Source of the DNA: Chryseobacterium sp. GVT01B
GTDB lineage: Bacteria; Bacteroidota; Bacteroidia; Flavobacteriales; Weeksellaceae
NCBI RefSeq assembly: GCF_019970045.1
Contig: NZ_JAHXYI010000007.1
Span: 248,001 to 312,000, forward strand
DNA: 64,000 nt
Direction: 5' to 3'
Part shown: piece after piece, positions 42,203 through 51,415 of the stretch
Position numbering within the stretch: position 1 is the first letter of the stretch
How the letters are laid out: each line of letters opens with the position of its first letter
Notes under the pieces: model-generated
Database searches by the model: none
The model's input: the letters and a program-made list of their open reading frames with translations, nothing else
Told to the model about the DNA's origin: nothing
Program-made: the position numbers and the translations under genes

Positions 42203-43408
42203 TTAAGAAATTCTCTCAATCAAAGCCATGTAGAATCCGTCATAACCTTCGCTAGGCATTACTTTTTCATCCTTAACCATTTTGAATCCAGGGTTGTTTT
42301 TGATGAATTCATCTACCTGCAGATTGTTTTCAGAAGGAAGGATAGAACATGTAGCGTACACCATTTTCCCTCCTTTTTTAAGCATTTTAGAATAGTCCTG
42401 AAGAATTTGCTGCTGTTCTTTTTTTATTCTGTCAATAAAGTCCTGATCAATTTTCCACTTACTGTCCGGGTTTCTTTTTAAAACTCCAAGACCGGAACAT
42501 GGTGCATCAATCAGAAGTCTGTCAGCTTTTTCATGAAGACGTTTAATTACTTTATTGTCGGCAATCATACGGGTTTCAATATTGTGAGCTCCGGCTCTTT
42601 TAGCACGACGCTTCAATTCGGCAAGTTTCCACTCGAAAATATCCAGGGCAACAATCTGACCTTTGTTTTTCATTAATGCTGCTAAGTGAAGTGTCTTTCC
42701 TCCCGCACCGGCACATGCATCTACCACTCTTTGTCCTTCCTGTACATCAAGGAAATAACCGATCTTCTGAGAAGAAGCATCCTGAACTTCAAATAATCCT
42801 TCTTTGAAAGCTGTGGTAAGAAAAACGTTTTTCTTTTCTTCCAACTGAACAGCATCAGGATAATTTTTAATAGGGAAAGAAACAACACCTTCATCAGAAA
42901 GGTCAGAAATAAGTTCTCTTGTTGTTGTTCTTAAAGAGTTTGCTCTTAAAACAGTAGGTGCCTGCTCATTCAACGCAGCCATTTCTCTTTCCCATTTGGG
43001 TCCAAGTTCTTTTTCAAGAGTTTCGGCAAGCCATTCAGGAATAGAATGTTCTATCGCTTTTGTAGGAACTGTATTCTTTTTAAGTTTTGTAAGAATGTCG
43101 GCAATTTTGATTCCGTCAAATTCTTCAAATTTTTTATAATTGGTCTTACTCCAAAGTAGGTAGGCGATGATAAGCTTGTAAATATTATTGGGCTTTACAC
43201 CTTCCCCCATATAATATTCAAGACGTTTTTTCCAACGGATAATATTGTAGAAAATCTCAGAAACAACGGCCCTGTCCTGGCTTCCCCATTTTCTGTTTGC
43301 TTTCAGAAGTCTTTCAATAACCTTATCGGCATATTTGTTTTTTTCAAAAAATGTCTCCTGTAGGGCATCGTGAATTCCGATGGCCAAGTTTCTGTGAATA
43401 AGTTCCAT
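42203..43408 (-). CDS. rsmB: RsmB/NOP-family RNA (cytosine-C5) methyltransferase
   Basis: This 401-aa enzyme uses SAM to make 5-methylcytosine in rRNA or tRNA. The SAM motif is VDACAGAGGKTLHLAAL (about residues 228-244). The two catalytic cysteines are in DAPCSGLGVLKRNPDSKW (about 299-316) and MVYATCSILPSENN (about 350-363). The N-terminal helical part resembles the NusB-like/RsmB targeting domain. RsmB acts on 16S C967 in E. coli; the flavobacterial target is inferred. A TATTTTTG -7 box lies upstream on the minus strand (complement at 43434-43441). Confidence 0.87.
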   Translation of the reverse strand: MELIHRNLAIGIHDALQETFFEKNKYADKVIERLLKANRKWGSQDRAVVSEIFYNIIRWKKRLEYYMGEGVKPNNIYKLIIAYLLWSKTNYKKFEEFDGIKIADILTKLKKNTVPTKAIEHSIPEWLAETLEKELGPKWEREMAALNEQAPTVLRANSLRTTTRELISDLSDEGVVSFPIKNYPDAVQLEEKKNVFLTTAFKEGLFEVQDASSQKIGYFLDVQEGQRVVDACAGAGGKTLHLAALMKNKGQIVALDIFEWKLAELKRRAKRAGAHNIETRMIADNKVIKRLHEKADRLLIDAPCSGLGVLKRNPDSKWKIDQDFIDRIKKEQQQILQDYSKMLKKGGKMVYATCSILPSENNLQVDEFIKNNPGFKMVKDEKVMPSEGYDGFYMALIERIS

Positions 43409-43433
43409 AAATTTGCTTCGCTGTTTGAATCTG

Positions 43434-43441
43434 CAAAAATA
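43434..43441 (-). promoter_or_regulatory. Putative -7 box of the rsmB-type gene
   Basis: On the minus strand TATTTTTG fits TAnnTTTG and lies 25 nt before the start codon. No TTG is seen at -33 spacing. Confidence 0.4.
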
Positions 43442-43511
43442 CGACTTTTAATTGAGAGTTGAAGATTTGGGTGGGAGAGTTTGAGAATAGGAGAAGTGAA
43501 GGGGATCGTGG

Positions 43512-43705
43512 ATGATGAATAGTGAATCCACTTCGCCTGTGAATTTTGGGGTTTGGGTTTCCGGTTGAGAGGTTATGACTAATTATATATTGTACAGATC
43601 AGTTTTCTAATGGAAGGTGGTGCATTCACCATTCACTTTGCAAAGCAAAAATTGACTATTGACAATCTGAGATTCAGTAGTGAATGGTCAATCTTTTTAT
43701 TGATT
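43512..43705. repeat. Dispersed intergenic element, family A (inverted, with inserted sequence)
   Basis: Compared with the copy at 38206, this one is in reverse orientation: GAATAGTGAATCCACTTCGC and TGTGAATTTTGGGG come first, and CATTCACTTTGCAAAGCAAA plus TTGACTATTGACAAT last. About 50 nt of unrelated sequence (about 43575-43620) separates the two parts. A short additional end word (AGTGAATGGTCAAT) follows to about 43693. The rest of the gap up to the yjdM promoter has nothing that I can name. Confidence 0.65.
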
Positions 43706-43968
43706 TTTTAAGTGGTAGAAATACATTTTAATGCTGAATTTGTAAAGATTTTCCGAATATTTATAATTTTTATTTGTTGACAATAGCCTTTCACTTTAAG
43801 ACAAATATACCTGTGTTTTTGCCTAATGAGAAATATTTGTTAACAAAATATACACTGTTCATTATTATACTTTATTTTCTTTGCAGCAAGTTTATTTAAT
43901 TCGTATTAATTCACAGGGTTGTGTAAAATTAATATATGCTTATCATCTACTATACTGATCTTTATCTC

Positions 43969-44000
43969 TTGACTTCAACCTCTAAAAAGCTCTACCTTTG
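43969..44000 (+). promoter_or_regulatory. Putative promoter of yjdM/phnA
   Basis: TTG at 43969-43971 is followed after 21 nt by TACCTTTG at 43993-44000, an exact -7 match, and then CAAAAATT. The ATG at 44015 is 14 nt downstream. Confidence 0.7.
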
Positions 44001-44014
44001 CAAAAATTAAAAAT

Positions 44015-44359
44015 ATGAGTGATACAGTACTTTGTCCGAAATGCAGCTCCGAGTTTACCTATCCGAGCGATAATATGATGGTATGTTCTCAGTGTTTCTA
44101 CGAATGGGACCCCGCAGAAGTGGCTTCTGAAGCTGCTAACGAAGGAAAAATATTGGATTCAAACGGAAACGAACTTCAGGATGGAGATTCTGTAGTCGTA
44201 GTAAAAGATCTTCCTGTAAAAGGAGCGCCAAAACCGGTAAAAGCAGGAACGAAAGTGAAAAATATCCGTTTAAGACCAGGAAGTGATCATAATATTGACT
44301 GTAAGATTGATGGTTTCGGAGCTATGGCTCTTAAATCTGAATTTGTAAAGAAAGCGTAA
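44015..44359 (+). CDS. yjdM: YjdM/PhnA family zinc-ribbon protein
   Basis: This 114-aa protein has a four-cysteine zinc ribbon (LCPKCSSEFTYPSDNMMVCSQCFYEW, C7, C10, C28, C31), then the conserved DSNGNELQDGDSVVVVKDLPVKG and the C-terminal domain ending DGFGAMALKSEFVKK. The name PhnA comes from E. coli, where it is not actually a phosphonatase; the function remains unclear. It is transcribed alone from a good promoter. Confidence 0.93.
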   Translation: MSDTVLCPKCSSEFTYPSDNMMVCSQCFYEWDPAEVASEAANEGKILDSNGNELQDGDSVVVVKDLPVKGAPKPVKAGTKVKNIRLRPGSDHNIDCKIDGFGAMALKSEFVKKA

Positions 44360-44665
44360 GAAAGTAATGTTTTCTTATGCCCTAAAAATAAGAAAAGGAA
44401 AAAATTGGACAGTGTAATCTTTCATAAGACTTAATTGCAAGATTGCTAATGTCCGTCTGGAAGGCAGAAAGAGAAATAACCAAAAATTTCCTTATGCTTT
44501 GGAGGTACAAATGTAAGAAAAAGTTTTATAACAGATTCTTATGTTTGTATTTTTTTTAATGGGTAAGTGTAAGTAAATGTAGATGTTATGTGATGGATAG
44601 CGAAAAAGTAAATTATTAAAAGAGAGTCAGGCTCATAAACAAATTGACAATCTTATCCTTTTACT
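44360..44665. other. Non-coding gap without recognisable features
   Basis: This 306-bp AT-rich stretch separates the ends of two convergent genes. I see no hairpin with T-run, repeat of the window's families, RNA gene or coding frame. Confidence 0.4.
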
Positions 44666-45601
44666 TTACATAAAAGAAATACTGATCAATCCTTCTAGTT
44701 TTTCATCCGTATAAACCACTAGTTCTTTATTCCTTGCTTTAATTTTATTCCAATAATAGTTTCCTGCAAATCTGCTTTCAAGGACTTCGGCTTCGAGACC
44801 GCTTTCCGTGATTTTGATTTCTTTAGGATAGTAGGAGAATTTTGAAAGCTGGAAATCTTCAGCCTCGGTTTCGCTGAAAATATTTACTTCCCCGAATAGT
44901 TTCGCAACATAAGAGTTGTAAGGGTGTCTGTAAGTTTCTTCCGGACTGTCATTCTGAATCAGTCTTCCGTCCTGTAAAATGATGATCTGATCCAGCCATG
45001 GCATAATATCCTGAAGCTCATGAGTAGAGATGATTAAAGAAACTCCATGTTGTTTTACGTATTTGAAAAGCCTTTCTCTGAGTTCAATTTTTCTCGGGAA
45101 ATCCAGATTACTGAAAGGTTCATCCAAAATCAGAAGTTTCGGAAGTACAGACAATGCGCGGGCAATGGCCACTCTTTGCTGCTGTCCACCACTTAAATAT
45201 TTGGGAAGTACATTGGCAAATTCCTGCAACCCTACTACTTCAAGAATCTCTGTTACAGTTTCTTTTTTTTGTTTTAAATTGATATTTGAAATAAACTTTC
45301 CTACATTTTCTGCCACTGTAGCATAAGGCATAAGGTCAAAATTCTGTGCTACAAATTTCATTTCCGGTTCTCCGGGAACAAGATTTCCTTTCGGTCCTAA
45401 AAGTCGGGTTCCGTTAAAAATAATTTCTCCGCTTTCCCAATCGAGAAGTCCATAAATAAGGTTGAGAAGCGTAGATTTTCCGCATCCGCTTTCTCCGGCA
45501 AGAGCTATAATTCTGTTTTCATCAAACCTTAGGTTAAGGTTCTGAAACAGGGGATTTTCTTTGGTGTGAGAGAAAAATAAATTGTTTATTTCTAATAGCA
45601 T
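44666..45601 (-). CDS. ABC transporter ATP-binding protein (single subunit, FbpC/PotA-like)
   Basis: This 311-aa ATPase has Walker A GESGCGKST (about residues 35-43), signature LSGGQQQRVAIARAL (about 138-152), Walker B LLILDEPFSNLD, and the switch His in ISTHEL. The ~75-residue C-terminal extension (SYYPKEIKITESGLEAEVLESRFAGNYYWNKIKARNKELVVYTDE) resembles the TOBE-like regulatory domain of iron and spermidine importers. No permease or binding-protein gene is adjacent, so the partner proteins must be elsewhere. Confidence 0.88.
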   Translation of the reverse strand: MLLEINNLFFSHTKENPLFQNLNLRFDENRIIALAGESGCGKSTLLNLIYGLLDWESGEIIFNGTRLLGPKGNLVPGEPEMKFVAQNFDLMPYATVAENVGKFISNINLKQKKETVTEILEVVGLQEFANVLPKYLSGGQQQRVAIARALSVLPKLLILDEPFSNLDFPRKIELRERLFKYVKQHGVSLIISTHELQDIMPWLDQIIILQDGRLIQNDSPEETYRHPYNSYVAKLFGEVNIFSETEAEDFQLSKFSYYPKEIKITESGLEAEVLESRFAGNYYWNKIKARNKELVVYTDEKLEGLISISFM

Positions 45602-45676
45602 ATTACAAATGTAAGGTTTTTATGAAAACATAATTTTTTTTATTATATTAGCGGAACTAATAAAAATAAATCAAAA

Positions 45677-46336
45677 ATGAGAAAAAAACTGTTTTCGATA
45701 GCTATTCCTGCTTTATTCGTTGCTGCTGTAATGGTTTCTTGTAAAAAAGATAAACCGCTTACCAGTGAGAGTAATGAGGTGACAACTACCAAAGAAGGTA
45801 GCCAGTTCACTTTGGATACGCTAAACAGTAAGGTTGAATGGAAAGGATATAAAGTTTTTAAATCTGAAAATACGAGTCATTTCGGAACAATCAGGTTTGA
45901 AAGCGGAGATGTAACAGTGAAAGACGGAAAACTGGAAAGCGGAAAATTCGTTGCTGATATGAGCTCATTAACTTCTGTGGATTTGAAAGACAGCCCGGAA
46001 GATTTAGGGAAATTAAATGGCCACCTGAAGAGCGGTGATTTCTTTGAAGTTGAAAAATTCCCAACAGCTTCTTATGAAATTACAAAAGTTACTCCGGCTA
46101 CAGAAGGGGATTATAATACTCTTTTGGATGGTAATTTAACAATTAAAGGAATTACAAAACCTGTTCAGTTTAAAGCTAATGTTTCTGTGAAAGATGGAGA
46201 GGTGAGTGTAGCTACTGAACCGAAAGATATCAAGAGAGAAGAGTTTGGTGTAAAGTTCCAGGCTCCTGCTGAAAACGGCGTGATTAAGGATGAGGTGACT
46301 CTTCAGATCAGCGTTAAAGCTTTAGAAAAGAAATAA
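45677..46336 (+). CDS. YceI-family lipoprotein
   Basis: This 219-aa protein has a lipoprotein signal (MRKKLFSIAIPALFVAAVMVSC, lipid-modified C22) and then a YceI lipocalin-like domain (FTLDTLNSKVEWKGYKVFKSENTSHFGTIRFESG, LNGHLKSGDFFEVEKFPTASYEI, TIKGITKPVQFKANV). YceI folds bind isoprenoid lipids such as polyprenyl chains in the periplasm. The usual length is ~190 aa, plus the linker here. It is a single gene followed by a strong terminator. Confidence 0.92.
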   Translation: MRKKLFSIAIPALFVAAVMVSCKKDKPLTSESNEVTTTKEGSQFTLDTLNSKVEWKGYKVFKSENTSHFGTIRFESGDVTVKDGKLESGKFVADMSSLTSVDLKDSPEDLGKLNGHLKSGDFFEVEKFPTASYEITKVTPATEGDYNTLLDGNLTIKGITKPVQFKANVSVKDGEVSVATEPKDIKREEFGVKFQAPAENGVIKDEVTLQISVKALEKK

Positions 46337-46366
46337 TTTTTTTATTTAAGTGAAATAAGTGATTGA

Positions 46367-46401
46367 AGTCTGCCTCCCGAAAAAGAGGCAGATTTTTTTT
46401 T
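46367..46401 (+). terminator. Terminator of the YceI gene
   Basis: TCTGCCTC and GAGGCAGA pair around CCGAAAAA, followed by nine Ts. Confidence 0.9.
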
Positions 46402-46429
46402 GACGGACTTAATATTCAACTAAAAGTCG

Positions 46430-46437
46430 TATTTTTG
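46430..46437 (+). promoter_or_regulatory. Putative -7 box of pheS
   Basis: TATTTTTG, followed by C, lies 25 nt before the pheS ATG. The nearest upstream TTG is 27 nt away, longer than usual, so only the -7 box is supported. Confidence 0.5.
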
Positions 46438-46462
46438 CAAAACATTTTGAAAGGGTAAAATA

Positions 46463-47473
46463 ATGATAGAAAAGATAGAAGAACTACTGATCGAAGTAAA
46501 CGGCTTCAATGCTACCTCTAGGGAAGATATCGAAAACTTCCGAATCAAGTACAACGGTAAAAAAGGGGTTCTTAATGATTTTTACGAAACATTAAAAGAA
46601 GTTCCTAACGACCAGAAGAAAGATTTCGGACAGAAGATCAATACTTTGAAGCAGGCAGTGGCTGTAAAATTGGAAGATTTGAAAAATTCTTCTGAATCTT
46701 CTATTGTGGTAGAAAAAGAAGATCTTACAAGACCTGCATTTCCATTGGAATTGGGTTCAAGACACCCGATTAATCTGGTAAAAAACAGAATTATTGAAAT
46801 CTTCAAATCTATTGGTTTTGCTGTAGCAGACGGACCTGAGATTGAAGATGACTGGCATAACTTTACGGCGCTTAACCTTCCGGAATACCACCCGGCAAGA
46901 GATATGCAGGATACGTTCTTTATTGAACAGAATCCGGATATTCTTTTGAGAACACACACATCTTCTGTACAAACTCGTTTTATGGAAGAAAACCAGCCGC
47001 CAATCAGAATTTTATCTCCGGGAAGGGTTTTCAGAAATGAAGCGATCTCTTCACGTTCTCACTGTATTTTCCACCAGATTGAGGGATTGTATATTGATGA
47101 GAATGTAAGCTTTGCAGATTTAAAGCAGACAATCCAGTTCTTTACTACTGAGCTTTTCGGGAAATCCAAGATCAGAATGAGACCTTCTTTCTTCCCGTTC
47201 ACAGAGCCAAGTGCTGAAATTGATGTGTATTGGGGATTAAATTCTGAAACAGACTACAGAATTACAAAAGGAACAGGATGGCTGGAAATCATGGGATGCG
47301 GAATGGTAGACCCTGCTGTACTGAAAAATGTGAATATTGATTCTGAGAAATATTCAGGATATGCATTCGGAATGGGAATTGAAAGAATTACAATGCTTCT
47401 TTACCAGATGAGTGACATCAGAATGTTCTTTGAAAATGATATCAGAACACTGGAACAGTTCAAAACACTATAA
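46463..47473 (+). CDS. pheS: Phenylalanyl-tRNA synthetase alpha subunit
   Basis: This 336-aa class II synthetase subunit charges tRNA-Phe together with PheT. Motif 2 FRNEAISSRSHCIFHQIEGLYID (about residues 190-212) and motif 3 YAFGMGIERITMLLY (about 300-314) are visible, and the N-terminal coiled-coil part (residues 1-90) binds the tRNA. The length is normal. The partner pheT is not next to it, which is common in flavobacteria. A short terminator follows directly. Confidence 0.97.
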   Translation: MIEKIEELLIEVNGFNATSREDIENFRIKYNGKKGVLNDFYETLKEVPNDQKKDFGQKINTLKQAVAVKLEDLKNSSESSIVVEKEDLTRPAFPLELGSRHPINLVKNRIIEIFKSIGFAVADGPEIEDDWHNFTALNLPEYHPARDMQDTFFIEQNPDILLRTHTSSVQTRFMEENQPPIRILSPGRVFRNEAISSRSHCIFHQIEGLYIDENVSFADLKQTIQFFTTELFGKSKIRMRPSFFPFTEPSAEIDVYWGLNSETDYRITKGTGWLEIMGCGMVDPAVLKNVNIDSEKYSGYAFGMGIERITMLLYQMSDIRMFFENDIRTLEQFKTL

Positions 47474-47479
47474 AAAATC

Positions 47480-47510
47480 AAACCTCCGGAGCTCCGGAGG
47501 TTTTTGTTTT
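47480..47510 (+). terminator. Terminator of pheS
   Basis: AAACCTCCGG and CCGGAGGTTT form a 10-bp stem with the loop AGCT, followed by TTGTTTTT. Confidence 0.92.
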
Positions 47511-47704
47511 TAATTACTGACCTAAGAAACAAAACGTAATTAAAAACTGATCGTATTGAAAAATTTACACGTGTCTGTTTCTTATGTCCATACTTCGGTT
47601 CGAATCCGCTAGGTATTTCAAAGAAGTATTGACATGCTGCAGCTGTAGGGCCGCCTCTATTAGTAAGACAACCTGTGTTAAGGATATATTACATCAAATA
47701 AAAA

Positions 47705-47725
47705 AGCCTGTAAAATTTACAGGCT
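47705..47725. terminator. Terminator of the DUF3108 gene
   Basis: AGCCTGTAAA and TTTACAGGCT form a perfect 10-bp stem, just downstream of the minus-strand gene ending at 47748. Confidence 0.8.
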
Positions 47726-47747
47726 GTATATTTAATAACAAAGATGG

Positions 47748-48518
47748 TTATTTACTGAATTTTAAAGGATATTTTACGTTTTTGTAATCGTCTATACTGG
47801 CTTTTAATGAACCTACTGCAAGTTCAGCTTTCAGCAGCATAGGGACATGGTTGGCATCGTTGGAAACCCACATGGTTACCCCTTCTTTTTCTTTAAATAC
47901 TCTTCCGCTTTTTACAGATGGAATAATTTTCAGACAGTTAATAGTACCGAATTTTGTCTTTAAATTTTCTGTACCCGTTACTTTTAGCTGGAAAGGAAAC
48001 ATTTCATCATCAATCCATACATTCATATTAATGACTGTTCCCACTTTCAGTTCATCAGGACTTTTACTTCTTAAATAATAAAAACATGAAAGCATATCCT
48101 GAACTCCTTTTACTGATTTTAAAACCTTGGAACCATTGGCCGGAGTTTTTTTATCTGTTAAAATTAATGTGTTGTTATCGTGATTAAAAACCGTTTCAAA
48201 GTGCTGGCGGTAGCTTCCTTCACGTACATTTCTGACATAAAAACTTGGTAATCCTGTTTGGGTATTGATGAAACTTTCATATAAATCTTCCACTTTGAAG
48301 AATGCTTTTACGGCGCCGGTAGTCTGTCCTGTACCTTTTACATACAGATGGGGAACCCCTTTGTAATTGGTCTGTTTTGTAGTAAGGTTCGCTGTTCCTG
48401 CGTTAAGGAAGCCGTAGTGTATTCTGAGAGTGATAGATTCGCCGTCTGCGATGTTATCAATCTGGGCCGAGCCTAAAAAGAATATAAATACTGCAAAAAG
48501 GTTTAAAATTTTCTTCAT
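47748..48518 (-). CDS. DUF3108 periplasmic protein
   Basis: This 256-aa protein has a signal peptide (MKKILNLFAVFIFFLGSAQ). The mature part shows the DUF3108 pattern LRIHYGFLNAGTANLTTKQT (about residues 31-50), VRNVREGSYRQHFETVF and ILTDKKTPANGSKV, then DEMFPFQLKVTGTENLKTKFGTINCLKIIPSVKSG. Members have a beta-sheet fold and are thought to act in the periplasm or outer membrane, with no established function. It is transcribed divergently from the ferredoxin reductase gene, 153 bp away. Confidence 0.88.
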   Translation of the reverse strand: MKKILNLFAVFIFFLGSAQIDNIADGESITLRIHYGFLNAGTANLTTKQTNYKGVPHLYVKGTGQTTGAVKAFFKVEDLYESFINTQTGLPSFYVRNVREGSYRQHFETVFNHDNNTLILTDKKTPANGSKVLKSVKGVQDMLSCFYYLRSKSPDELKVGTVINMNVWIDDEMFPFQLKVTGTENLKTKFGTINCLKIIPSVKSGRVFKEKEGVTMWVSNDANHVPMLLKAELAVGSLKASIDDYKNVKYPLKFSK

Positions 48519-48629
48519 AACAAGACATTTACAAAAACATTGCCAAATTTAAAATCTTAATTGATAGATATTTGACAAATCTCAGGTTTTTATTTAGAAT
48601 CAATTAAATATGCTTCGCATTAAAATTAG

Positions 48630-48637
48630 TAAATTTG
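48630..48637 (+). promoter_or_regulatory. Putative -7 box of the ferredoxin reductase operon
   Basis: TAAATTTG, followed by C, matches the TAnnTTTG consensus and lies 34 nt before the ATG at 48672. There is no TTG at the usual -33 distance. Confidence 0.45.
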
Positions 48638-48671
48638 CAGTTACATGTATAATTAAATTATCTTAAATATT

Positions 48672-49727
48672 ATGATAACCACTGATATATTGATCATAGG
48701 TGCGGGACCTACAGGACTTTTTGCAGTTTTTGAAGCTGGTTTATTAAAAATGAAGTGCCATATTATTGATGCGCTTCCACAGCCGGGAGGGCAGCTGGCG
48801 GAGCTTTATCCTAAAAAACCTATTTTCGATATCCCAGGTTATCCTTCAGTGAATGCTGGAGAATTGGTGGATAATTTGATGGAGCAGATCAAGCAGTTTC
48901 AGCCTGGATTTACTTTGGGAGAAACCGCTGTTTCTTATACTAAAGTAGATGATGAATGGTTTGAAGTGATTACTAACAAAGGAACTGTTCACAGATGTAA
49001 AGCAATTGCCATTGCCGGTGGTTTGGGTACTTTCGAGCCAAGAAAACCTACGATGGATAATATTGCAGACTATGAAGAAAAAGGTCTTGAGTACTTCGTG
49101 AAAGAACCTGAACATTTCAGAAACAAAAAAGTAGTGATTGCCGGAGGTGGTGACTCTGCTCTTGACTGGAGTGTTTTCTTGTCAAATGTAGCAAGTGAAG
49201 TTACATTGATTCACAGAAGAAATGAGTTTAGAGGAGCTCTGGATTCTGTAGAAAAAGTTCAGGATCTTAAAAATCAGGGAAAAATTAAATTAATCACTCC
49301 AGCTGAAGTTACAGCGATTAAAGGTGATGGAAAAGTAGAAGCGATTACCGTACAGGTTGACGGTGAGGAAGCTTATGATATTGAAACGGATTATTTCATT
49401 CCATTATTCGGATTGACACCAAAACTGGGAGAGATCGGAAACTGGGGATTAAATATCGAGAAAAATGCTATCGTTGTAAACAATGCTTTAGATTATCAGA
49501 CCAATATTGACGGAATCTACGCAATCGGAGATATCAACACCTATCCCGGAAAACTGAAGTTGATCCTTTGTGGTTTCCACGAAGCTACTTTGATGTGTCA
49601 GAGTGTTTATAACAGACTGAATCCTGGTAAAAAATTCGTATTGAAATATACAACGGTAAGTGGAGTTGACGGATTTGACGGAAGCCGTAAAGAAGCAGAG
49701 AAGGCTGTTGTGAAAAAAATTGACTAA
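48672..49727 (+). CDS. Ferredoxin--NADP+ reductase (thioredoxin reductase-like FNR)
   Basis: This 351-aa flavoprotein moves electrons between NADPH and ferredoxin. The FAD-binding motif is IIGAGPTGLFAVFEAG (residues 8-23), the NADPH-binding motif VVIAGGGDSALDW (about 154-166), and a second FAD motif GIYAIGDIN follows near 300. The CxxC redox pair of true thioredoxin reductase is absent from the central region, so it is a TrxR-like FNR. The ferredoxin gene follows 12 bp downstream in the same operon, which matches the function. Confidence 0.93.
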   Translation: MITTDILIIGAGPTGLFAVFEAGLLKMKCHIIDALPQPGGQLAELYPKKPIFDIPGYPSVNAGELVDNLMEQIKQFQPGFTLGETAVSYTKVDDEWFEVITNKGTVHRCKAIAIAGGLGTFEPRKPTMDNIADYEEKGLEYFVKEPEHFRNKKVVIAGGGDSALDWSVFLSNVASEVTLIHRRNEFRGALDSVEKVQDLKNQGKIKLITPAEVTAIKGDGKVEAITVQVDGEEAYDIETDYFIPLFGLTPKLGEIGNWGLNIEKNAIVVNNALDYQTNIDGIYAIGDINTYPGKLKLILCGFHEATLMCQSVYNRLNPGKKFVLKYTTVSGVDGFDGSRKEAEKAVVKKID

Positions 49728-49739
49728 TTTTGCAGAATT

Positions 49740-50069
49740 ATGTCAGACGTTAATATTAAAATCACCGACAGAGAAGGGGTAACCCACGATGTCGTAGCTC
49801 CTACGGATATGTCCATGAACTTAATGGAAATTATCCGTTCCTATGAATTGGCAGAAGAAGGTACTATTGGTGTATGCGGAGGAATGGCGATGTGTGCTTC
49901 ATGCCAGGTATATGTAATTAATGATCCTGGTCTGGAACCGATGGGAGATGAAGAAGATGCTATGCTGGGTGAAGCTTTCCATGTGAAAGACAACAGCAGG
50001 TTAGGATGCCAGTTACATATTGCCGATGCTATGGAAGGGCTCGAAGTGGAAATTGCTCCTTATCCTTAG
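49740..50069 (+). CDS. 2Fe-2S ferredoxin
   Basis: This 109-aa protein has the cluster ligands CGGMAMCASC (C-x5-C-x2-C, about residues 45-54) and LGCQL (fourth Cys, about 91). The spacing is that of adrenodoxin/ISC-type ferredoxins. The acidic surface (GDEEDAMLG) is typical for partner binding. It lies 12 bp after the ferredoxin reductase gene, so the two probably form one electron-transfer chain. Confidence 0.94.
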   Translation: MSDVNIKITDREGVTHDVVAPTDMSMNLMEIIRSYELAEEGTIGVCGGMAMCASCQVYVINDPGLEPMGDEEDAMLGEAFHVKDNSRLGCQLHIADAMEGLEVEIAPYP

Positions 50070-50093
50070 AAAATATTTTTTAATCTTAATAAG

Positions 50094-50130
50094 AAACCCG
50101 TCCGGATTTTCCGGACGGGTTTTTGTTTTT
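50094..50130. terminator. Bidirectional terminator after the ferredoxin gene
   Basis: AAACCCGTCCGG and CCGGACGGGTTT form a 12-bp stem with T-runs. It lies between convergent genes. Confidence 0.92.
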
Positions 50131-51262
50131 ATTTTGAAGATACTTTTTCAACAAGCTCAGACAGGTCTTTTTCTAAAATTTTTCTGTTGGCAAGACTGTT
50201 GGTCAATATAATAAATCCTGACTGAAGCCCCGGGAAAAACTCCACAGAACTTCTTGATCCGCCTGTTCCACCGGTATGTTCGTACATGATATTTCCGTTT
50301 TTAGTGGTGTGAAAGAACCAATTGAGTCCCAGAGAGCCTTCTTCTCCTTCAAATGTATACTTATGGGATAATGAAATATTCAATTGATTTCCGGCAATAT
50401 TGGCTTTGATATACTTAATCATATCGCTGGTATTTGATCTTAATTCTCCCGTGCCCACTAGTTCTATAAAGTCCCAATACGGTGTTACCTCTCTGTTACT
50501 GTTATGTGCTTTGGTAATATTATTTTTATCAGCATCTGCAAGGCTTACTGTTGTGTTGTTCATTTGCAGCGGTTTCAGAATGTATTTTCTGACCAGTGAA
50601 AAATAGCTTTCATGATAGACATCCTCCAGAATATATCCTAATAAATTGACGGCCATATTAGAATACGTATATTTTACACCTGGCAGCGTATCCATTTTCA
50701 TATTTTTCAATCCTTCGTAGAACATTTTTTTAGAATAATTGCTGAACGGATTAAGTTCTATATAATCTGGTCTTTCATAAAGATTAGGAAAAATTCTGGT
50801 AATTCTTGAAGTATGGTTGGTCAGGTTTACTATTTTAATGGGATGGTTGTTATATTGTAAATTAGAATAATTCTCTGGAAGGTACTTCCGGATATCATCT
50901 TCCATTCCTATCTTTTTATCTAAAATGGCCTGGGCAGTAAGAATTCCTGTAAATGTTTTGGTAATGGAACCTATTTCATAGATGGTTTTATTATCAGGAA
51001 GCACTTGTTTTCCATATTCTAACTGTCCGTAATTATAGTAATAATCTTTGCCTTTTACGGTGATTCCAATTGAAAGTCCTACCGCTTTGGAATCTTCATA
51101 GTATTTTTTTACGTATTTGTCTACTTCCAGATCAAGTTCTGATTGTAATGGATTGTCCGTTTTTACAGCTTTTCCATCTGAAGGTAAATTTTGATTTTGT
51201 GAGAAACTCCAAAAGAAACTGAGAAATAATGTCAGACAAAAAATATTTGTAATTGTTTTCAT
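50129..51262 (-). CDS. Serine hydrolase of the beta-lactamase class C/S12 family
   Basis: This 377-aa exported protein (signal peptide ~1-21) has the penicilloyl-serine motifs: SITK at residues 99-102 (S99 nucleophile), YSN near 200 (YTYSNMAVNLLGY) and HTGGTGG (HTG in place of KTG). It is in the group of D-aminopeptidase, esterase and beta-lactamase-like proteins. The reaction on cell-wall peptides or esters is unknown, and there is no sign that it is a true beta-lactamase. It is a single gene upstream of the LOG family gene. Confidence 0.88.
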   Translation of the reverse strand: MKTITNIFCLTLFLSFFWSFSQNQNLPSDGKAVKTDNPLQSELDLEVDKYVKKYYEDSKAVGLSIGITVKGKDYYYNYGQLEYGKQVLPDNKTIYEIGSITKTFTGILTAQAILDKKIGMEDDIRKYLPENYSNLQYNNHPIKIVNLTNHTSRITRIFPNLYERPDYIELNPFSNYSKKMFYEGLKNMKMDTLPGVKYTYSNMAVNLLGYILEDVYHESYFSLVRKYILKPLQMNNTTVSLADADKNNITKAHNSNREVTPYWDFIELVGTGELRSNTSDMIKYIKANIAGNQLNISLSHKYTFEGEEGSLGLNWFFHTTKNGNIMYEHTGGTGGSRSSVEFFPGLQSGFIILTNSLANRKILEKDLSELVEKVSSK

Positions 51263-51382
51263 ATATCAGATTTTTTGTGATGCTGTTGATATTTCAGAAA
51301 GTCATTTCTAGTGTTTAACGGTTATTTCATCCTTTGGAACACTTCTCTAAATTAGTATTTTATCTGGATTTTTTTCGATAAT

Positions 51383-51414
51383 AAAAAAGAGATATTCATG
51401 AATACCTCTTTTTT
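51383..51414. terminator. Terminator between the LOG-family and serine hydrolase genes
   Basis: AAAAAGAG and CTCTTTTT pair around a loop that itself contains the palindrome TATTCATGAATA. It lies downstream of the minus-strand LOG-family gene. Confidence 0.75.
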
Positions 51415-51415
51415 A

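Noticed and set aside
47591..47612. Sequence CGGTTCGAATCCG resembling a tRNA T-arm in the gap after pheS
   Set aside because: Only 3 of 5 stem pairs fit, and no acceptor stem, anticodon arm or matching D-arm could be found upstream; probably coincidence or an old remnant.
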